NCBI RefSeq assembly: GCF_026011795.1
Contig: NZ_BRVS01000006.1
Coordinates: 1-64,000, forward strand
DNA length: 64,000 nucleotides
Source of the DNA: Arthrobacter mangrovi
GTDB lineage: Bacteria; Actinomycetota; Actinomycetes; Actinomycetales; Micrococcaceae
Reading direction: 5' to 3'
Under the pieces are notes generated by a model. That model saw only the letters and a list, made by a program, of their open reading frames with translations, was not told the DNA's origin and did no database searches. Below, piece by piece: positions 1 through 8,324 of the stretch. The stretch's first letter is position 1. Each line of letters starts with the position of its first letter. The position numbers and the translations under genes are program-made.

Positions 1-2
1 TT

Positions 3-203
3 TTTCATGGCCGCTTACACGCATCTGACTGGGAAGCCAAGATCAAGGATGCTTGGGCGCTGGAGAGGCAACTGTTCAAGGGGTTCGGATGGGAACTTCG
101 TGGTAACGGGCAAGACGAACCAGAAGGATTCTGGCGCACGGGCAGTGAAGATCTTTTCCGTCAGCGGATCGCTCGCTTCCAGCTCGAGAATGAAGCGATC
201 TAA
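3..203 (+). CDS. C-terminal end of an unknown protein (cut by window edge)
   Basis: The third forward frame is open from the window edge to a TAA at 201-203 and gives about 66 residues rich in W, E, K and R (for example DWEAKIKDAW and EGFWRTGSEDLF), which looks like real amphipathic protein. The start lies outside the window. No family is recognised. The overlapping reading frames at this place have proline/arginine-rich, out-of-frame character and are not credible. It is the only forward-strand coding signal before 1550. Confidence 0.5.
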   Translation, partial: FHGRLHASDWEAKIKDAWALERQLFKGFGWELRGNGQDEPEGFWRTGSEDLFRQRIARFQLENEAI

Positions 204-461
204 TCGTCCTACCGTTGGGAAATTTGGCCTTAAAATCTGTCTCGTTAAGGGACCCTTTGCTGGGGCACGGCCAGCCGGCCCGCCTCTCGGAAGGCCGCCC
301 CGGATTTCCTGGCGTGGGCTTGTCTCATCAATATGTCTCACTCGGAGCATTCTCAGTAACAAAGAAGGAGGCCTTTGACGGGACCCGCGGAGCGGCATAG
401 CCGGCATCCGGAATAAAGCGGTAGGGCGGGTCCCTCAATTGGTTTGCCGCCAAGAACCACC

Positions 462-491
462 AGAGACCCCTGCCAATTGGCAGGGGTCTCT
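462..491 (-). terminator. Perfect 30-bp palindrome after the 501-656 ORF
   Basis: The 15-bp arm AGAGACCCCTGCCAA is followed directly by its exact complement. It begins 10 bases past the stop of the minus-strand 51-residue ORF, the usual place for a terminator. No T-run follows on either side, so an operator or other dyad cannot be excluded. Confidence 0.55.
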
Positions 492-500
492 CGTTAGATG

Positions 501-656
501 TTAGGACTCAGGGAGCCAAAGGCTGAGCTTACGGCGCTTGTAGCGCTCCACCGGACGGGGGAAGTTCGGTCCTCCCCATGAGAACTCAACGTCTTCCTCC
601 GGCTCGCTGGGAAGCCGGGCAAGCGGATTTACCGCTGTGTCCCTGGCGCCGCTCAC
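501..656 (-). CDS. Small 51-residue protein, unknown function
   Basis: A GTG start at 656 overlaps the TGA of the preceding YjzC-like remnant (GTGA), so it would be translationally coupled to it. The product is acidic in its first half (SEPEEDVEFSW) and basic near the end (VERYKRRKLS), ending WLPES. The sequence has coding character, unlike the opposite strand, and a perfect palindrome follows the stop. I do not recognise the family. The ORF is short, so expression is inferred from coupling and from the terminator-like dyad only. Confidence 0.45.
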   Translation of the reverse strand: MSGARDTAVNPLARLPSEPEEDVEFSWGGPNFPRPVERYKRRKLSLWLPES

Positions 657-842
657 TTCTTGCCACCGGACTTGTTCTTGGTCCCGTCAACGAGCCTGTA
701 ACCCTCGCCCTACCCCCTTGGTCGGGGGTAGGGGATTGCCCTTGGTGGAAGTGACTTCCTTATTGCGGCTCCCGCCGCGGCGGCCGACTACTTCGTATTG
801 TCCTGAGTGCGGAGCCTTCTGGCCCGGTCGGTAAGTGGTCAT
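653..842 (-). pseudogene. YjzC-like small protein, frameshifted
   Basis: From an ATG at 842 the minus strand reads MTTYRPGQKAPHSGQYEVVG and continues through RNKEVTSTKGNPLPPTKG, then runs out of frame to a stop at 687-689. In the neighbouring frame the tail GEGYRLVDGTKNKSGGKK continues to a TGA at 653-655. The opening RPGQKAP.SG.Y..VG is typical of the small YjzC-type family. One frameshift near 709-730 would join both parts. The shift lies within a 10-bp hairpin (708-717 with 724-733) whose G-run could cause slippage or a sequencing error. The following ORF overlaps the restored stop by 4 bp, which supports the repaired frame being the ancestral one. Confidence 0.55.
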
Positions 843-859
843 TAGTGTTCTTTCTACTA

Positions 860-1005
860 ATGCGCCAACCGTGGGGCGACACGCCGTGCACTTGGCGACG
901 GATGCCGGTACCCCCTAAGCTGTTTCGTATTCCCCTGCCAAGGAAACGAATGCCTCAGTTGGCTGCTGTGCTGGTTCTCAGCGACGGTCGCCGCTGAGGT
1001 TTTTT
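860..1005 (+). ncRNA. Candidate small structured RNA ending in a terminator
   Basis: About 145 bases that can fold: an outer pairing GCCAAC (863-868) with GTTGGC (958-963), an inner hairpin TTCGT/ACGAA plus TTCC/GGAA (about 926-953), and a final Rho-independent terminator at 977-1005. It is divergent from the YjzC-like remnant. No known RNA family was recognised. A 45-codon ORF from an ATG at 859 to a TGA in the terminator stem exists but has no ribosome site and no recognisable content. Confidence 0.3.
977..1005 (+). terminator. Rho-independent terminator
   Basis: Stem CTCAGCG (977-983) pairs with CGCTGAG (992-998) across an 8-base loop and is followed by a run of six T at 1000-1005. This is one of the few classical terminators with a T-run in the window. 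Confidence 0.7.
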
Positions 1006-1701
1006 GTTGGTTGCCCAACACGTCACAATCTACTACATCTAGTGTGTGCATCTCGCCGAAACCCCTAGATGATGTATTACAAGTATGTTATTCATCCCCT
1101 GTGTCGTCCACAGGAACCAGGGATGCCGGTGTCGGTGAAACCATTGATTTTCCGCGGATTTGCTGCGGCGTCTGGAGTGGCCATCCACAGCCTGTGGAGG
1201 CACTTGCCCACAGCTCTGAAAAACTCCGTGTCGCGCGCTCTTCGGCGTGTCCCTAAACGACTGCCCGAAGGCGCCACTCGTAGACACGACGGAGCCCTGC
1301 ACCAGATCCTCCAGGAGCAGAACCGATACCCCGCTTAGGAGAAGCGGCAGCTCGCCCAGGAACTCGAAGGCGACGTGGAACGTTCAGTCCGGGACGTGGC
1401 CTGGATGCGGCGGCCACACGCTGTCAGCGTGCCGGCCCAGCCGCCACCGGGCAACATCCCCGGACGGACAGCTTCCGAGGCACAACCTAGGCACCCGCAC
1501 CTGAATGTTCAGAGGGACCTAGGCCGCTAATCCTGACAGTTCAAAGCAGGCATGGTGCGCCGCCTTCTGCGGCACACCATGCCTGTCCTAGTTGTCTTTC
1601 ACGGTGTAGTTTCCGCTATCGATTGGATTGTTCAATCCTTCTTTCGCGTCACTGTGAAGGCGGTCAGCCCCGGTTCTCGAAACCGGTTGCGGTGCACTTG
1701 G
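1006..1701. other. Gene-poor stretch with DnaA-box-like repeats and a coding relic
   Basis: No convincing intact gene. TCCACAG/CTGTGGA motifs recur at 1107-1114, 1184-1190, 1192-1198 (the last two form a 15-bp dyad) and as TTGCCCACAG at 1204-1213. Forward frame 1 reads GALHQILQEQNRYPA up to a TAG at 1336-1338, then EKRQLAQELEGDVERSVRD and on to a TAA at 1528-1530. This looks like a charged helix interrupted by a stop, possibly a decayed gene. Confidence 0.35.
1547..1585 (-). terminator. Strong hairpin after gabD
   Basis: An 11-bp arm CAGGCATGGTG (1547-1557) pairs with 1575-1585, then one mismatch and five more pairs around a 5-base loop. It lies 117 bases past the gabD stop on the minus strand. 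There is no long T-run. Confidence 0.55.
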
Positions 1702-3162
1702 TTACTGGTGGGGGATGAACGTGTACTTGTACTCGAGGAATTCATCGATCCCGAGCACGCCGCCTTCGCGTCCCATCCCCGACGCCTTTACGCCTCCCAG
1801 AGGCGCTGCGACGTCGGAAATGATGCCCGAGTTGATGCCGAGCATTCCGACTTCCATCCGCCGCGCGACCCGGTGGGCGCGGGCGAGATCATTCGTCATC
1901 AAGTAGCCGGCCAGTCCATAGGCGGTGTCGTTGGCGATCGCGATCGCGTCGTCTTCGTCGCTGAACGGAATGATGGGTGCGACTGGCCCAAAGATCTCTT
2001 CTTGCATGAGCCGCGCGTCGCGGGGCACGTTTGCAAGCACGGTCGGCGGGTAGAACGATCCTGCTCCGTCGGGGATGACCCCGCCGGTGCGGGCGTCGGC
2101 GCCGCGGGACACGGCGTCATCCACGAGAGACTGAATGCGTTCGACGCTGGCGCCATCAATCATCGGCCCGATGTCCGTGCCCTCGTCCAAACCGTTGCCG
2201 ACGCGCAGCGAAGCGAACTTCTCGGCCAACCGGGTGGCGAGTTCGTCGGCGATGCCTTCGTGGACCAGGACGCGGTTGGCTGCGGTGCAGGCTTCGCCCA
2301 TGTTGCGCATCTTGGCTGCGGTGATTTCCGTGACGGCACGGTCCAGGTCGACGTCGTCGAAGACGATGAAGGGCGCGTTGCCGCCGAGCTCGAGCGAGGT
2401 GCGGATCATGTGGTCGGAACACTGGCCGTGGAGCTTGCTGCCAACGAGCGTGGAACCGGTGAACGACAAGTGGCGTACCAGTCCTTCGCTGAGCAGGGGG
2501 GCCACCATAGCGCTGGAGCTAGAGGTCGTGACCACGTTGATGGTGCCCGCGGGTGCCCCGGCTTCCTCGAAAATCTTCGCGAGGAACAACATCGTCAAGG
2601 GGGTCTTCTCGGCAGGCTTGACGACGACGGCGCAGCCGGTGGCGATCGCGGGGGCGATCTTGCGGGCGCCCATTGCCAGGGGGAAGTTCCAGGGCGTGAT
2701 CAGCAGCGACACGCCGACGGGTTCACGGGACAGAACGATCTGTCCCCTGCCGCTGGGCGACTCGGCGTGCGATCCCTGGACGCGCACCCCTTCCTGCGCG
2801 TACCACTGCAGATAGCCAGCGGAGTATTCGATCTCGCCGCGTGCTTCGGCGAGCGGCTTGCCCATTTCCGCGGTCATGATGGCCGCGAGCTGCTCCTTCG
2901 ATTCCAGCAGCAGTTTGTGCGCGGCGAGCAGGATATCGGCGCGGGCGCGTGCGGGCATCGCCGCGAAAGCAGCCTGGGCGGTGTTGGCGGCAGCAACTGC
3001 GCGGCGTCCGTCTTCCGGACTGGCATCGGGGATGGAGGCGATGACCTCGCCGGTTGCCGGGTTCTGTACCTGGATCCGGGGCCGGTCGGGAAGGTCTTCC
3101 CAGCGTCCATTGATGAACAGTTCGGTCTGCAGCCCTGCCGGCGCCTGGGTGGTGATGGTCAT
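1702..3162 (-). CDS. gabD: Succinate-semialdehyde dehydrogenase (NAD(P)+)
   Basis: A 486-residue aldehyde dehydrogenase of the SSADH type that oxidises succinate semialdehyde to succinate, the last step of GABA breakdown, in the cytosol. Visible features: the nucleotide-site segment TPWNFPLAMGARKIAPA, the catalytic glutamate in LELGGNAP, the catalytic cysteine in GEACTAANR, and the C-terminal GGVKASGMGREGG. Length is normal for the family. The ATG at 3162 was chosen because AAAGGA lies six bases upstream and the resulting N-terminus is typical; a longer frame upstream lies inside the preceding gene. The start overlaps the stop of the flavo/Fe-S oxidase (ATGA), so the two are coupled. Substrate assignment is inferred from sequence and from the gabT neighbour. 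Confidence 0.88.
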   Translation of the reverse strand: MTITTQAPAGLQTELFINGRWEDLPDRPRIQVQNPATGEVIASIPDASPEDGRRAVAAANTAQAAFAAMPARARADILLAAHKLLLESKEQLAAIMTAEMGKPLAEARGEIEYSAGYLQWYAQEGVRVQGSHAESPSGRGQIVLSREPVGVSLLITPWNFPLAMGARKIAPAIATGCAVVVKPAEKTPLTMLFLAKIFEEAGAPAGTINVVTTSSSSAMVAPLLSEGLVRHLSFTGSTLVGSKLHGQCSDHMIRTSLELGGNAPFIVFDDVDLDRAVTEITAAKMRNMGEACTAANRVLVHEGIADELATRLAEKFASLRVGNGLDEGTDIGPMIDGASVERIQSLVDDAVSRGADARTGGVIPDGAGSFYPPTVLANVPRDARLMQEEIFGPVAPIIPFSDEDDAIAIANDTAYGLAGYLMTNDLARAHRVARRMEVGMLGINSGIISDVAAPLGGVKASGMGREGGVLGIDEFLEYKYTFIPHQ

Positions 3163-6077
3163 GGTTGTCCTTTGTCTTGTGAGGTGGTCAGGGGGTCGAG
3201 GAGTTCGGCCAGGTGGAGGCTCTTGCGTTCGGGGTCCAGCTGTTTGACCTGCATAGCGCAGCTGAATCCGTCGGCGAGGACGGGCGTGCTTTCGGGCGTA
3301 CCGGCGAGTGCCGGAGCGAGTGCCTGTTCGGCAACTTCCATGGATATGTCGTAGTGGTTGGCTTCGAAGCCGAAGTTGCCGGCGACACCGCAGCATCCGG
3401 TGGCTTCGGTGACGTCGGCTACGCCCAGAGCTGCGAGGGCTTTGCGCTGGATGGTGGCGCCGAAGGTGGAGTATTCGTGGCAGTGTGTCTGCACGGTCAC
3501 GGCCGCGGGGACGACCGGGGGTGTCCAGCCGCCAGCGATCCAGCCGGTGACGGCCTCGGCGAAACTGTGGATCCGGCGGGAGACGCGTTTGGCGGCCTCG
3601 GTGCCGAGCAGCTCGGGCCCGTCCTTTTTCAGCGCGGCGGCGCAGCTGGGTTCGATGACGACGATCGGGGCGTCCGTCCCGTCATCAAGTTTCGCCACCG
3701 TTTTGGCCATCATTTTCTTGGCTGTGTCGAGCTGCCCGGTGGAGATCCAGGTCAGTCCACAGCAGGCGTCGCGCTCACATGAGATCCGGCGTCCGGTGCC
3801 TTCGATAACCCGGGCTGCGGCGCCTGCGACTTCGGGGCGGAAGCCCTTGGTGAATGAGTCGACAAACAGCACGGTGTCACTGGTCTCGTGATTGCTGCCG
3901 AAGCCTGCGAGTGCATCGCGGAGCATCTTGCGGGACGCGAATTTCGGCATGGCGCGCTTGGTGGTGAGGCCGCCGGCGGCGGCAACGGCTTTGCCGAGCG
4001 GGCTTCCCATCACCAGATTGACGAGGGGGCTGACCAATGTGGTGATCTTCAGCCAGCGCGGCAGCCAGCCCAGGGAGAAGTGCGACAGGGGCCGCATCTT
4101 GCCGTCATAGTAGTGCGAGAAGAACTCCGACTTGTACGTGGCCATGTCCACCCCGGCCGGACAGTCGTTCGAGCAGGCCTTGCAGGCAAGGCACAGGTCC
4201 AGGGCCTCGCGGACGTCTTCTGATTGCCAGCCTTCGTCGATGCTTCGGGCTCCGCGGACCATGTCCTGCAGGACGCGGGAGCGGCCGCGGGTCGAGTCCT
4301 TTTCGTCGCCGGTGGCCCTGAAGCTCGGGCACATCACCCCGCCGGCGTCGGACCGGCATCGGCCCACCCCGATGCAGGCCTGGACGGCGTGCACCCATTT
4401 GTCGGCGCCTGCAGCGGCGGCCTCCTTGGGGCGGAGTTCGAAGTGGGTGCGCCATTCACGGTCCGGGACGCCCTCGAGGGCGAGGTGGGTGTCGATGGGG
4501 TCGGGGTCCGTGATGGATCCGGGGTTCATGATGCCTGCTTTGTCCCACAGGCCGCGGTAGGTCTCGAACGCAGTGATCATCGCGGGGGAGTACATGACGG
4601 GGAGGAATTCGGAGCGGGCCCGTCCGTCGCCGTGCTCGCCGGAGAGGGATCCGCCGTGGCGGACGACCAGTTCGGCGGCGGCATGGGTGAACTTGCGGTA
4701 GACGGCCCGGCCGTCCTCGCTGCGCAGGTCGTAGGTGATGCGGATGTGCATGCAGCCGGCACCGAAGTGCCCGTACATGATCCCCGTCAGCCCGTAGACC
4801 TGCAGCAGCCGGCGGAAGTCGGCCAGGTAGGCGGCCAGGTTTTCCGGGGCGACGGCGGAATCTTCCCAGCCGGCCTGCGATTCGCCGCCGGCGGCCGGGC
4901 GGGAGGAGAGACCGGCGCCGTCCTCGCGCACCCGCCACAGGGTGGCCCGCTGCACGGGGTCCGGGACGGCCCGGCCATCGACCAGGCGGCCGTTGGCGGC
5001 CAGCTGCTCCAGCAGCCGGTCTGCTTCCCGGGAGACATCCTCCGGGTTCTCCCCGTCCAGGTCCACGTACAGGAATGCCTTCCCCTCGGGAAGGCCGAGG
5101 ACGGAGTCTGCGCCGCGGCGCAACCGCATGGTGTCGACGATGGCCTCATCGATTCCTTCGACCGCGGCGGGAGAGAATTCGAGGATGGTTTCGATGTCCT
5201 TCGCGGCGTCGACGACGTCGGCGTAGCCCAGGCAGACCAGCAGCGCGCTTGGGGCCTTGGGTACCAGCTTCATCCGTGCGCGGACCACCACGGCGCAGGT
5301 GCCCTCCGTGCCCACCAGGGCCCGGGCCACGTTCAGCCCGTTCTCCGGCAGCAGGTTGGCCAGATGGTAGCCGGAAACCTGCCGCTGGATACGTCCCAGC
5401 TCAGTCCGGAACGCGGCCAGGTTGTCCCGGGCGAGTTCCTTCAGGTCTTCGCTCAGTTCGAAGGCGCGCGATACCGAGTAGGCGTCGGCTGGGTCCGTTG
5501 CCCGCAGACCGGTGGGCGTGGCCGTGAGTTGCGCGCCGTCCGAGGTGACGACGTCGACTTCGGCAACGTGGTCCGAGGTCCGGCCGTATCGCACGGAGTG
5601 GTTGCCGCAAGCGTCGTTGCCGATCGCGCCGCCGACAGTGGCGCGGGTCTTCGAGGAAGGGTCCGGCGCGAACGTCAGCTGTCCGCCCGTGGCATCCTCG
5701 GCTTCCCGGGTGAGGTGGGAGAGGATGACGCCCGCCTCGACGTCAGCTGTCTGGGCGTCCTCGTCGATGCTGAGGATCCGATTCATGTGCCGGGAGAAAT
5801 CCAGGACGATACCGGGACCGATGGCGTTGCCGGCCATCGATGTCCCGCCGCCGCGGCTGACTAGCGGCGTGCCGGTCTCCCGGCACGCCGCCACGACCGC
5901 AACTACGTCGCCAACACTGCGCGGAAAAACCACGCCCACGGGCGGAACCCGGAAATTCGAGGCATCGTAGGAGTACTCGGCTATCCGGTGGCCTGAGATT
6001 TCAGCGCGCACGCCAGCAGCTTCAAGCCGCGCCAGGATCGGTGCGCGCTCGGGGGCGGAAAGGACATCTTGGGTCAT
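3159..6077 (-). CDS. FAD- and Fe-S-binding oxidase, D-2-hydroxyglutarate dehydrogenase-like (YdiJ/Dld type)
   Basis: A 972-residue fusion: an N-terminal FAD-binding domain of the PCMH/VAO type (SRGGGTSMAGNAIGPG), the FAD-linked oxidase C-terminal domain, then ferredoxin-like cysteine clusters (CIGVGRCRSDAGGVMC and CLACKACSNDCPAG), and two CCG domains (ACCGLTW and GCCGVAGNFG). Length and order match the YdiJ group, whose E. coli member oxidises D-2-hydroxyglutarate; D-lactate or glycolate are alternatives. It sits between gabT (8 bases upstream) and gabD (ATGA overlap). Some 4-hydroxybutyrate or succinate-semialdehyde reactions are coupled to 2-oxoglutarate and make D-2-hydroxyglutarate, which this enzyme could recycle. 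That role is inference. Confidence 0.8.
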   Translation of the reverse strand: MTQDVLSAPERAPILARLEAAGVRAEISGHRIAEYSYDASNFRVPPVGVVFPRSVGDVVAVVAACRETGTPLVSRGGGTSMAGNAIGPGIVLDFSRHMNRILSIDEDAQTADVEAGVILSHLTREAEDATGGQLTFAPDPSSKTRATVGGAIGNDACGNHSVRYGRTSDHVAEVDVVTSDGAQLTATPTGLRATDPADAYSVSRAFELSEDLKELARDNLAAFRTELGRIQRQVSGYHLANLLPENGLNVARALVGTEGTCAVVVRARMKLVPKAPSALLVCLGYADVVDAAKDIETILEFSPAAVEGIDEAIVDTMRLRRGADSVLGLPEGKAFLYVDLDGENPEDVSREADRLLEQLAANGRLVDGRAVPDPVQRATLWRVREDGAGLSSRPAAGGESQAGWEDSAVAPENLAAYLADFRRLLQVYGLTGIMYGHFGAGCMHIRITYDLRSEDGRAVYRKFTHAAAELVVRHGGSLSGEHGDGRARSEFLPVMYSPAMITAFETYRGLWDKAGIMNPGSITDPDPIDTHLALEGVPDREWRTHFELRPKEAAAAGADKWVHAVQACIGVGRCRSDAGGVMCPSFRATGDEKDSTRGRSRVLQDMVRGARSIDEGWQSEDVREALDLCLACKACSNDCPAGVDMATYKSEFFSHYYDGKMRPLSHFSLGWLPRWLKITTLVSPLVNLVMGSPLGKAVAAAGGLTTKRAMPKFASRKMLRDALAGFGSNHETSDTVLFVDSFTKGFRPEVAGAAARVIEGTGRRISCERDACCGLTWISTGQLDTAKKMMAKTVAKLDDGTDAPIVVIEPSCAAALKKDGPELLGTEAAKRVSRRIHSFAEAVTGWIAGGWTPPVVPAAVTVQTHCHEYSTFGATIQRKALAALGVADVTEATGCCGVAGNFGFEANHYDISMEVAEQALAPALAGTPESTPVLADGFSCAMQVKQLDPERKSLHLAELLDPLTTSQDKGQP

Positions 6078-6085
6078 GGCGGTCT

Positions 6086-7363
6086 TTAGACTCCAGCTTC
6101 GGCAGGCACAGCGCCCACGACTGCGCCTACTGCCGCTTCAAAGCGTGACAGGCCGGCTTCGATTTCGTTCTCGGTAGCAACGAGCGCCGGGATGAGGCGG
6201 ACGACATTGCTCTCGGGCCCGCAAGTGAGGGTTAAGAGCTTCTGTTTAGTGGTGGCCTGCTGGACAGATGCCGCCGTTGCGGCATCGGGGGACCCGTCGG
6301 CTGCAGTGAATTCGATGCCCTGCATCAGGCCGATCCCGCGAACGTCGCCGATCGCAGGGAACCTGGCCTGGATTTCCTTCAGGCCCGCCTGAAGCTGGTC
6401 ACCGCGGATCCGGGCGTTCTCGACCAGGCCTTCCTCTTCGATAACGCCGAGCGTGGCGACCCCGGCTGCGGCGGCGGCCGCGTTGCCGCCGTAGGTGCCG
6501 CCCTGGGAGCCGGGCCAGGCCTTGGACATCGTTTCGGTGGAGGCGGCGATCGCCGAGATCGGGAAACCGGAAGCGATGCCTTTGGCGGTAATAAGGATGT
6601 CGGGGGATGCGCTGGAGTGCTGGTGGCCCCAGAACCTGCCGGTGCGGCCCACGCCGGCCTGAACCTCGTCGAAGATGAGCTTGATGCCGTGCCGGTCCGC
6701 CCGTTCGCGCAGACCCTCCATGAAGGCCGGTGGGGTAGGCAGGTAGCCACCGTCGCCAAGGGCAGGCTCGATCAGGAAGGCGGCGGTATCGTTCGGTGCG
6801 GTGCGTGTCTTGAGGAGGTAGTCCAGCTCCTTCAGCGCAAATTCCACGGCAGTGGCCTCGTCCCAGCCATATCGGTAGGCGTACGGGAACGCCGACATAT
6901 GGACACCGGCCATGAGCGGGGCGTACCCGGCGGAGAATTTAGTTCCGGCGGTGGTCAAGGAAGCGGCCGCCACGGTGCGGCCATGGAACCCGCCTTGGAA
7001 GACCACAATGTTGGGCCGGCCGGTCGCCATCCTGGCAAGGCGGATCGCAGCCTCGACGGCCTCCGAGCCCGAGTTGGCGTAAAACACCGAATCCAGGCCC
7101 GCGGGCAGAACCTCCCCGAGCTTCTCCGTCAGTTCCAGCAGCGGCTTGTGCATCACCGTCGTGTATTGGGCGTGGATGATCTTGCCGACCTGCTCGCGGG
7201 CGGCGGCGACAACTTTGGGGTGGCAGTGACCGGTGCTGGTCACGCCGATGCCCGTCGTGAAGTCCAGGTACTCCTGGCCGTCCGTGGCATAGATCCAGCT
7301 GCCAAGGGCATGGTCGACGACCACGGGCGTGGCCTGCTTGAGGATAGGGCTGAGGGAAGTCAT
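6086..7363 (-). CDS. gabT: 4-aminobutyrate aminotransferase (class III, PLP)
   Basis: A 425-residue class III aminotransferase, close to the usual GabT length. Visible features: the phosphate-binding YANSGSEAVEAAIRLAR, the GGFHGRT segment, FDEVQAGVGRTGRFWGHQ with the PLP-ring aspartate, and the Schiff-base lysine in ILITAKGIASGFP. It would convert GABA and 2-oxoglutarate to succinate semialdehyde and glutamate. The ATG at 7363 is preceded by GAAGGTG six bases upstream. It is the first gene of the operon with the flavo/Fe-S oxidase and gabD. Other omega-amino acids are possible substrates. Confidence 0.87.
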   Translation of the reverse strand: MTSLSPILKQATPVVVDHALGSWIYATDGQEYLDFTTGIGVTSTGHCHPKVVAAAREQVGKIIHAQYTTVMHKPLLELTEKLGEVLPAGLDSVFYANSGSEAVEAAIRLARMATGRPNIVVFQGGFHGRTVAAASLTTAGTKFSAGYAPLMAGVHMSAFPYAYRYGWDEATAVEFALKELDYLLKTRTAPNDTAAFLIEPALGDGGYLPTPPAFMEGLRERADRHGIKLIFDEVQAGVGRTGRFWGHQHSSASPDILITAKGIASGFPISAIAASTETMSKAWPGSQGGTYGGNAAAAAAGVATLGVIEEEGLVENARIRGDQLQAGLKEIQARFPAIGDVRGIGLMQGIEFTAADGSPDAATAASVQQATTKQKLLTLTCGPESNVVRLIPALVATENEIEAGLSRFEAAVGAVVGAVPAEAGV

Positions 7364-7553
7364 TGGTCACCTTCGTCGGATCGTAATGCGACCAGCACCC
7401 TCGTGACCCGGAAACGGGTGATGGTTGAGGATGCTGGCTGCGCAAGTTGCTGCGGGACTATTTGGAAGCGACGCCTGCGGACTGCTGCTGCGGCAAAATC
7501 GGCCATGGAGTTGAGCGGCCTTGTGCAAGGTCTGTCCGCTCCCGCCACGTACG

Positions 7554-7594
7554 GAAGTGGCGCCCACACCTCGAAGGAGGTGCGGGGCCACTTC
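7554..7594 (-). terminator. Long hairpin after the HAD gene
   Basis: An 8-bp outer stem (GAAGTGGC with GCCACTTC) continues, past a one-base bulge, into further paired blocks closing on a GAAG loop. It lies 10 bases past the HAD gene stop and separates that operon from gabT. The 7364-7553 remainder should hold the gabT promoter; a small ACCCG-GAAA-CGGGT hairpin sits at 7406-7419. Confidence 0.65.
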
Positions 7595-7604
7595 GCGTCG
7601 TCGC

Positions 7605-8282
7605 TCAGTTATTCCAGAAGTCAGGCAGCGTCGAAAGATCCTGGATCTCGTGGTACGGCTGGTAGAAATCGCTGCCCTTGAACCCGTAGCGGTTCACCCA
7701 GATGCGGCGCACGCCGTACTGCTTCGCGGGCATGATGTCGTACTCCCAACCCTGCGCGACGTGGGTGACGAGGCTAGGGTCGCGATCGATCGTCTTGAAG
7801 AGGTGCTCGAAGGCACCGGGGCGGGGCTTGTACCAGCCGGCGTCCTCGGCCGTGATCACGTAGTCGAACTCGACGCCGATCGTCTTGACGTGGTGCGGGA
7901 TGAAATCGCGATCCGAATTCGAGATGATCGCCAGCTGCACGCCCTTCTCCTTGAGCTTGCGCAGCGCCTCCGGTACCTCGGGGAAGACGGGAAGCGACTT
8001 CGCCTCCTCGACGAGCTGGTCGCCGAACGCGTCCTCGTAGCGGGCGCCGTGCAGCAGCATCACGTTCTCAAGCGTCGAGCGCACGAGGTCTTGATACCTG
8101 CGGTAGGGGCCCTCGGCAACGGCCTGGAAGCGCATAACGCGGAGGTTGTCGAGGAAGGTGTCATGATCGATGCCGACCTCGTCAAGGCGCTCCTGCACTA
8201 TCGGCAACGCGAGGCGATTGAGGTCGAAGTCGATCAACGTGCGGTAGCAGTCGAAAGTCGCGATCGGGGTGTTGTTGCTCAT
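7605..8282 (-). CDS. HAD-superfamily hydrolase, 2-haloacid dehalogenase-like
   Basis: A 225-residue HAD subfamily IA protein. Motif I is FDCYRTLIDFD, with the nucleophile aspartate; the family usually has DxYGT, and here arginine replaces the glycine. Motif II is IISNSD, the lysine is in GWYKPRPGAF, and motif III is the VAQGWEYDIMPA segment. The ATG at 8282 is chosen over 8312 because GTAGGAATA precedes it. Last gene of the ABC importer/flavoenzyme operon, 42 bases after the oxidase. A dehalogenase or a phosphatase/hydrolase of a side product are both possible; the substrate is not readable. Confidence 0.7.
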   Translation of the reverse strand: MSNNTPIATFDCYRTLIDFDLNRLALPIVQERLDEVGIDHDTFLDNLRVMRFQAVAEGPYRRYQDLVRSTLENVMLLHGARYEDAFGDQLVEEAKSLPVFPEVPEALRKLKEKGVQLAIISNSDRDFIPHHVKTIGVEFDYVITAEDAGWYKPRPGAFEHLFKTIDRDPSLVTHVAQGWEYDIMPAKQYGVRRIWVNRYGFKGSDFYQPYHEIQDLSTLPDFWNN

Positions 8283-8324
8283 TATTCCTACTCTGTCGAG
8301 GTGGTGGGACATATTTAGGGAGGG

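Noticed and set aside
860-1005. 6C RNA, tmRNA or RNase P RNA
   Set aside because: C-rich loops are present but the two paired C-loop hairpins of 6C, the tag frame of tmRNA and the conserved cores of RNase P are not seen.
1552-3354. 600-codon forward ORF
   Set aside because: Exact antisense of gabD and the end of the flavo/Fe-S gene; composition is that of a shadow frame.
4224-5864. 546-codon forward ORF with many V/G/D
   Set aside because: Antisense of the FAD/Fe-S oxidase; long only because of codon bias in high-G+C DNA.
7364-7553. Riboswitch before gabT
   Set aside because: Only a small 5-bp GAAA hairpin is visible; not enough structure to claim one.
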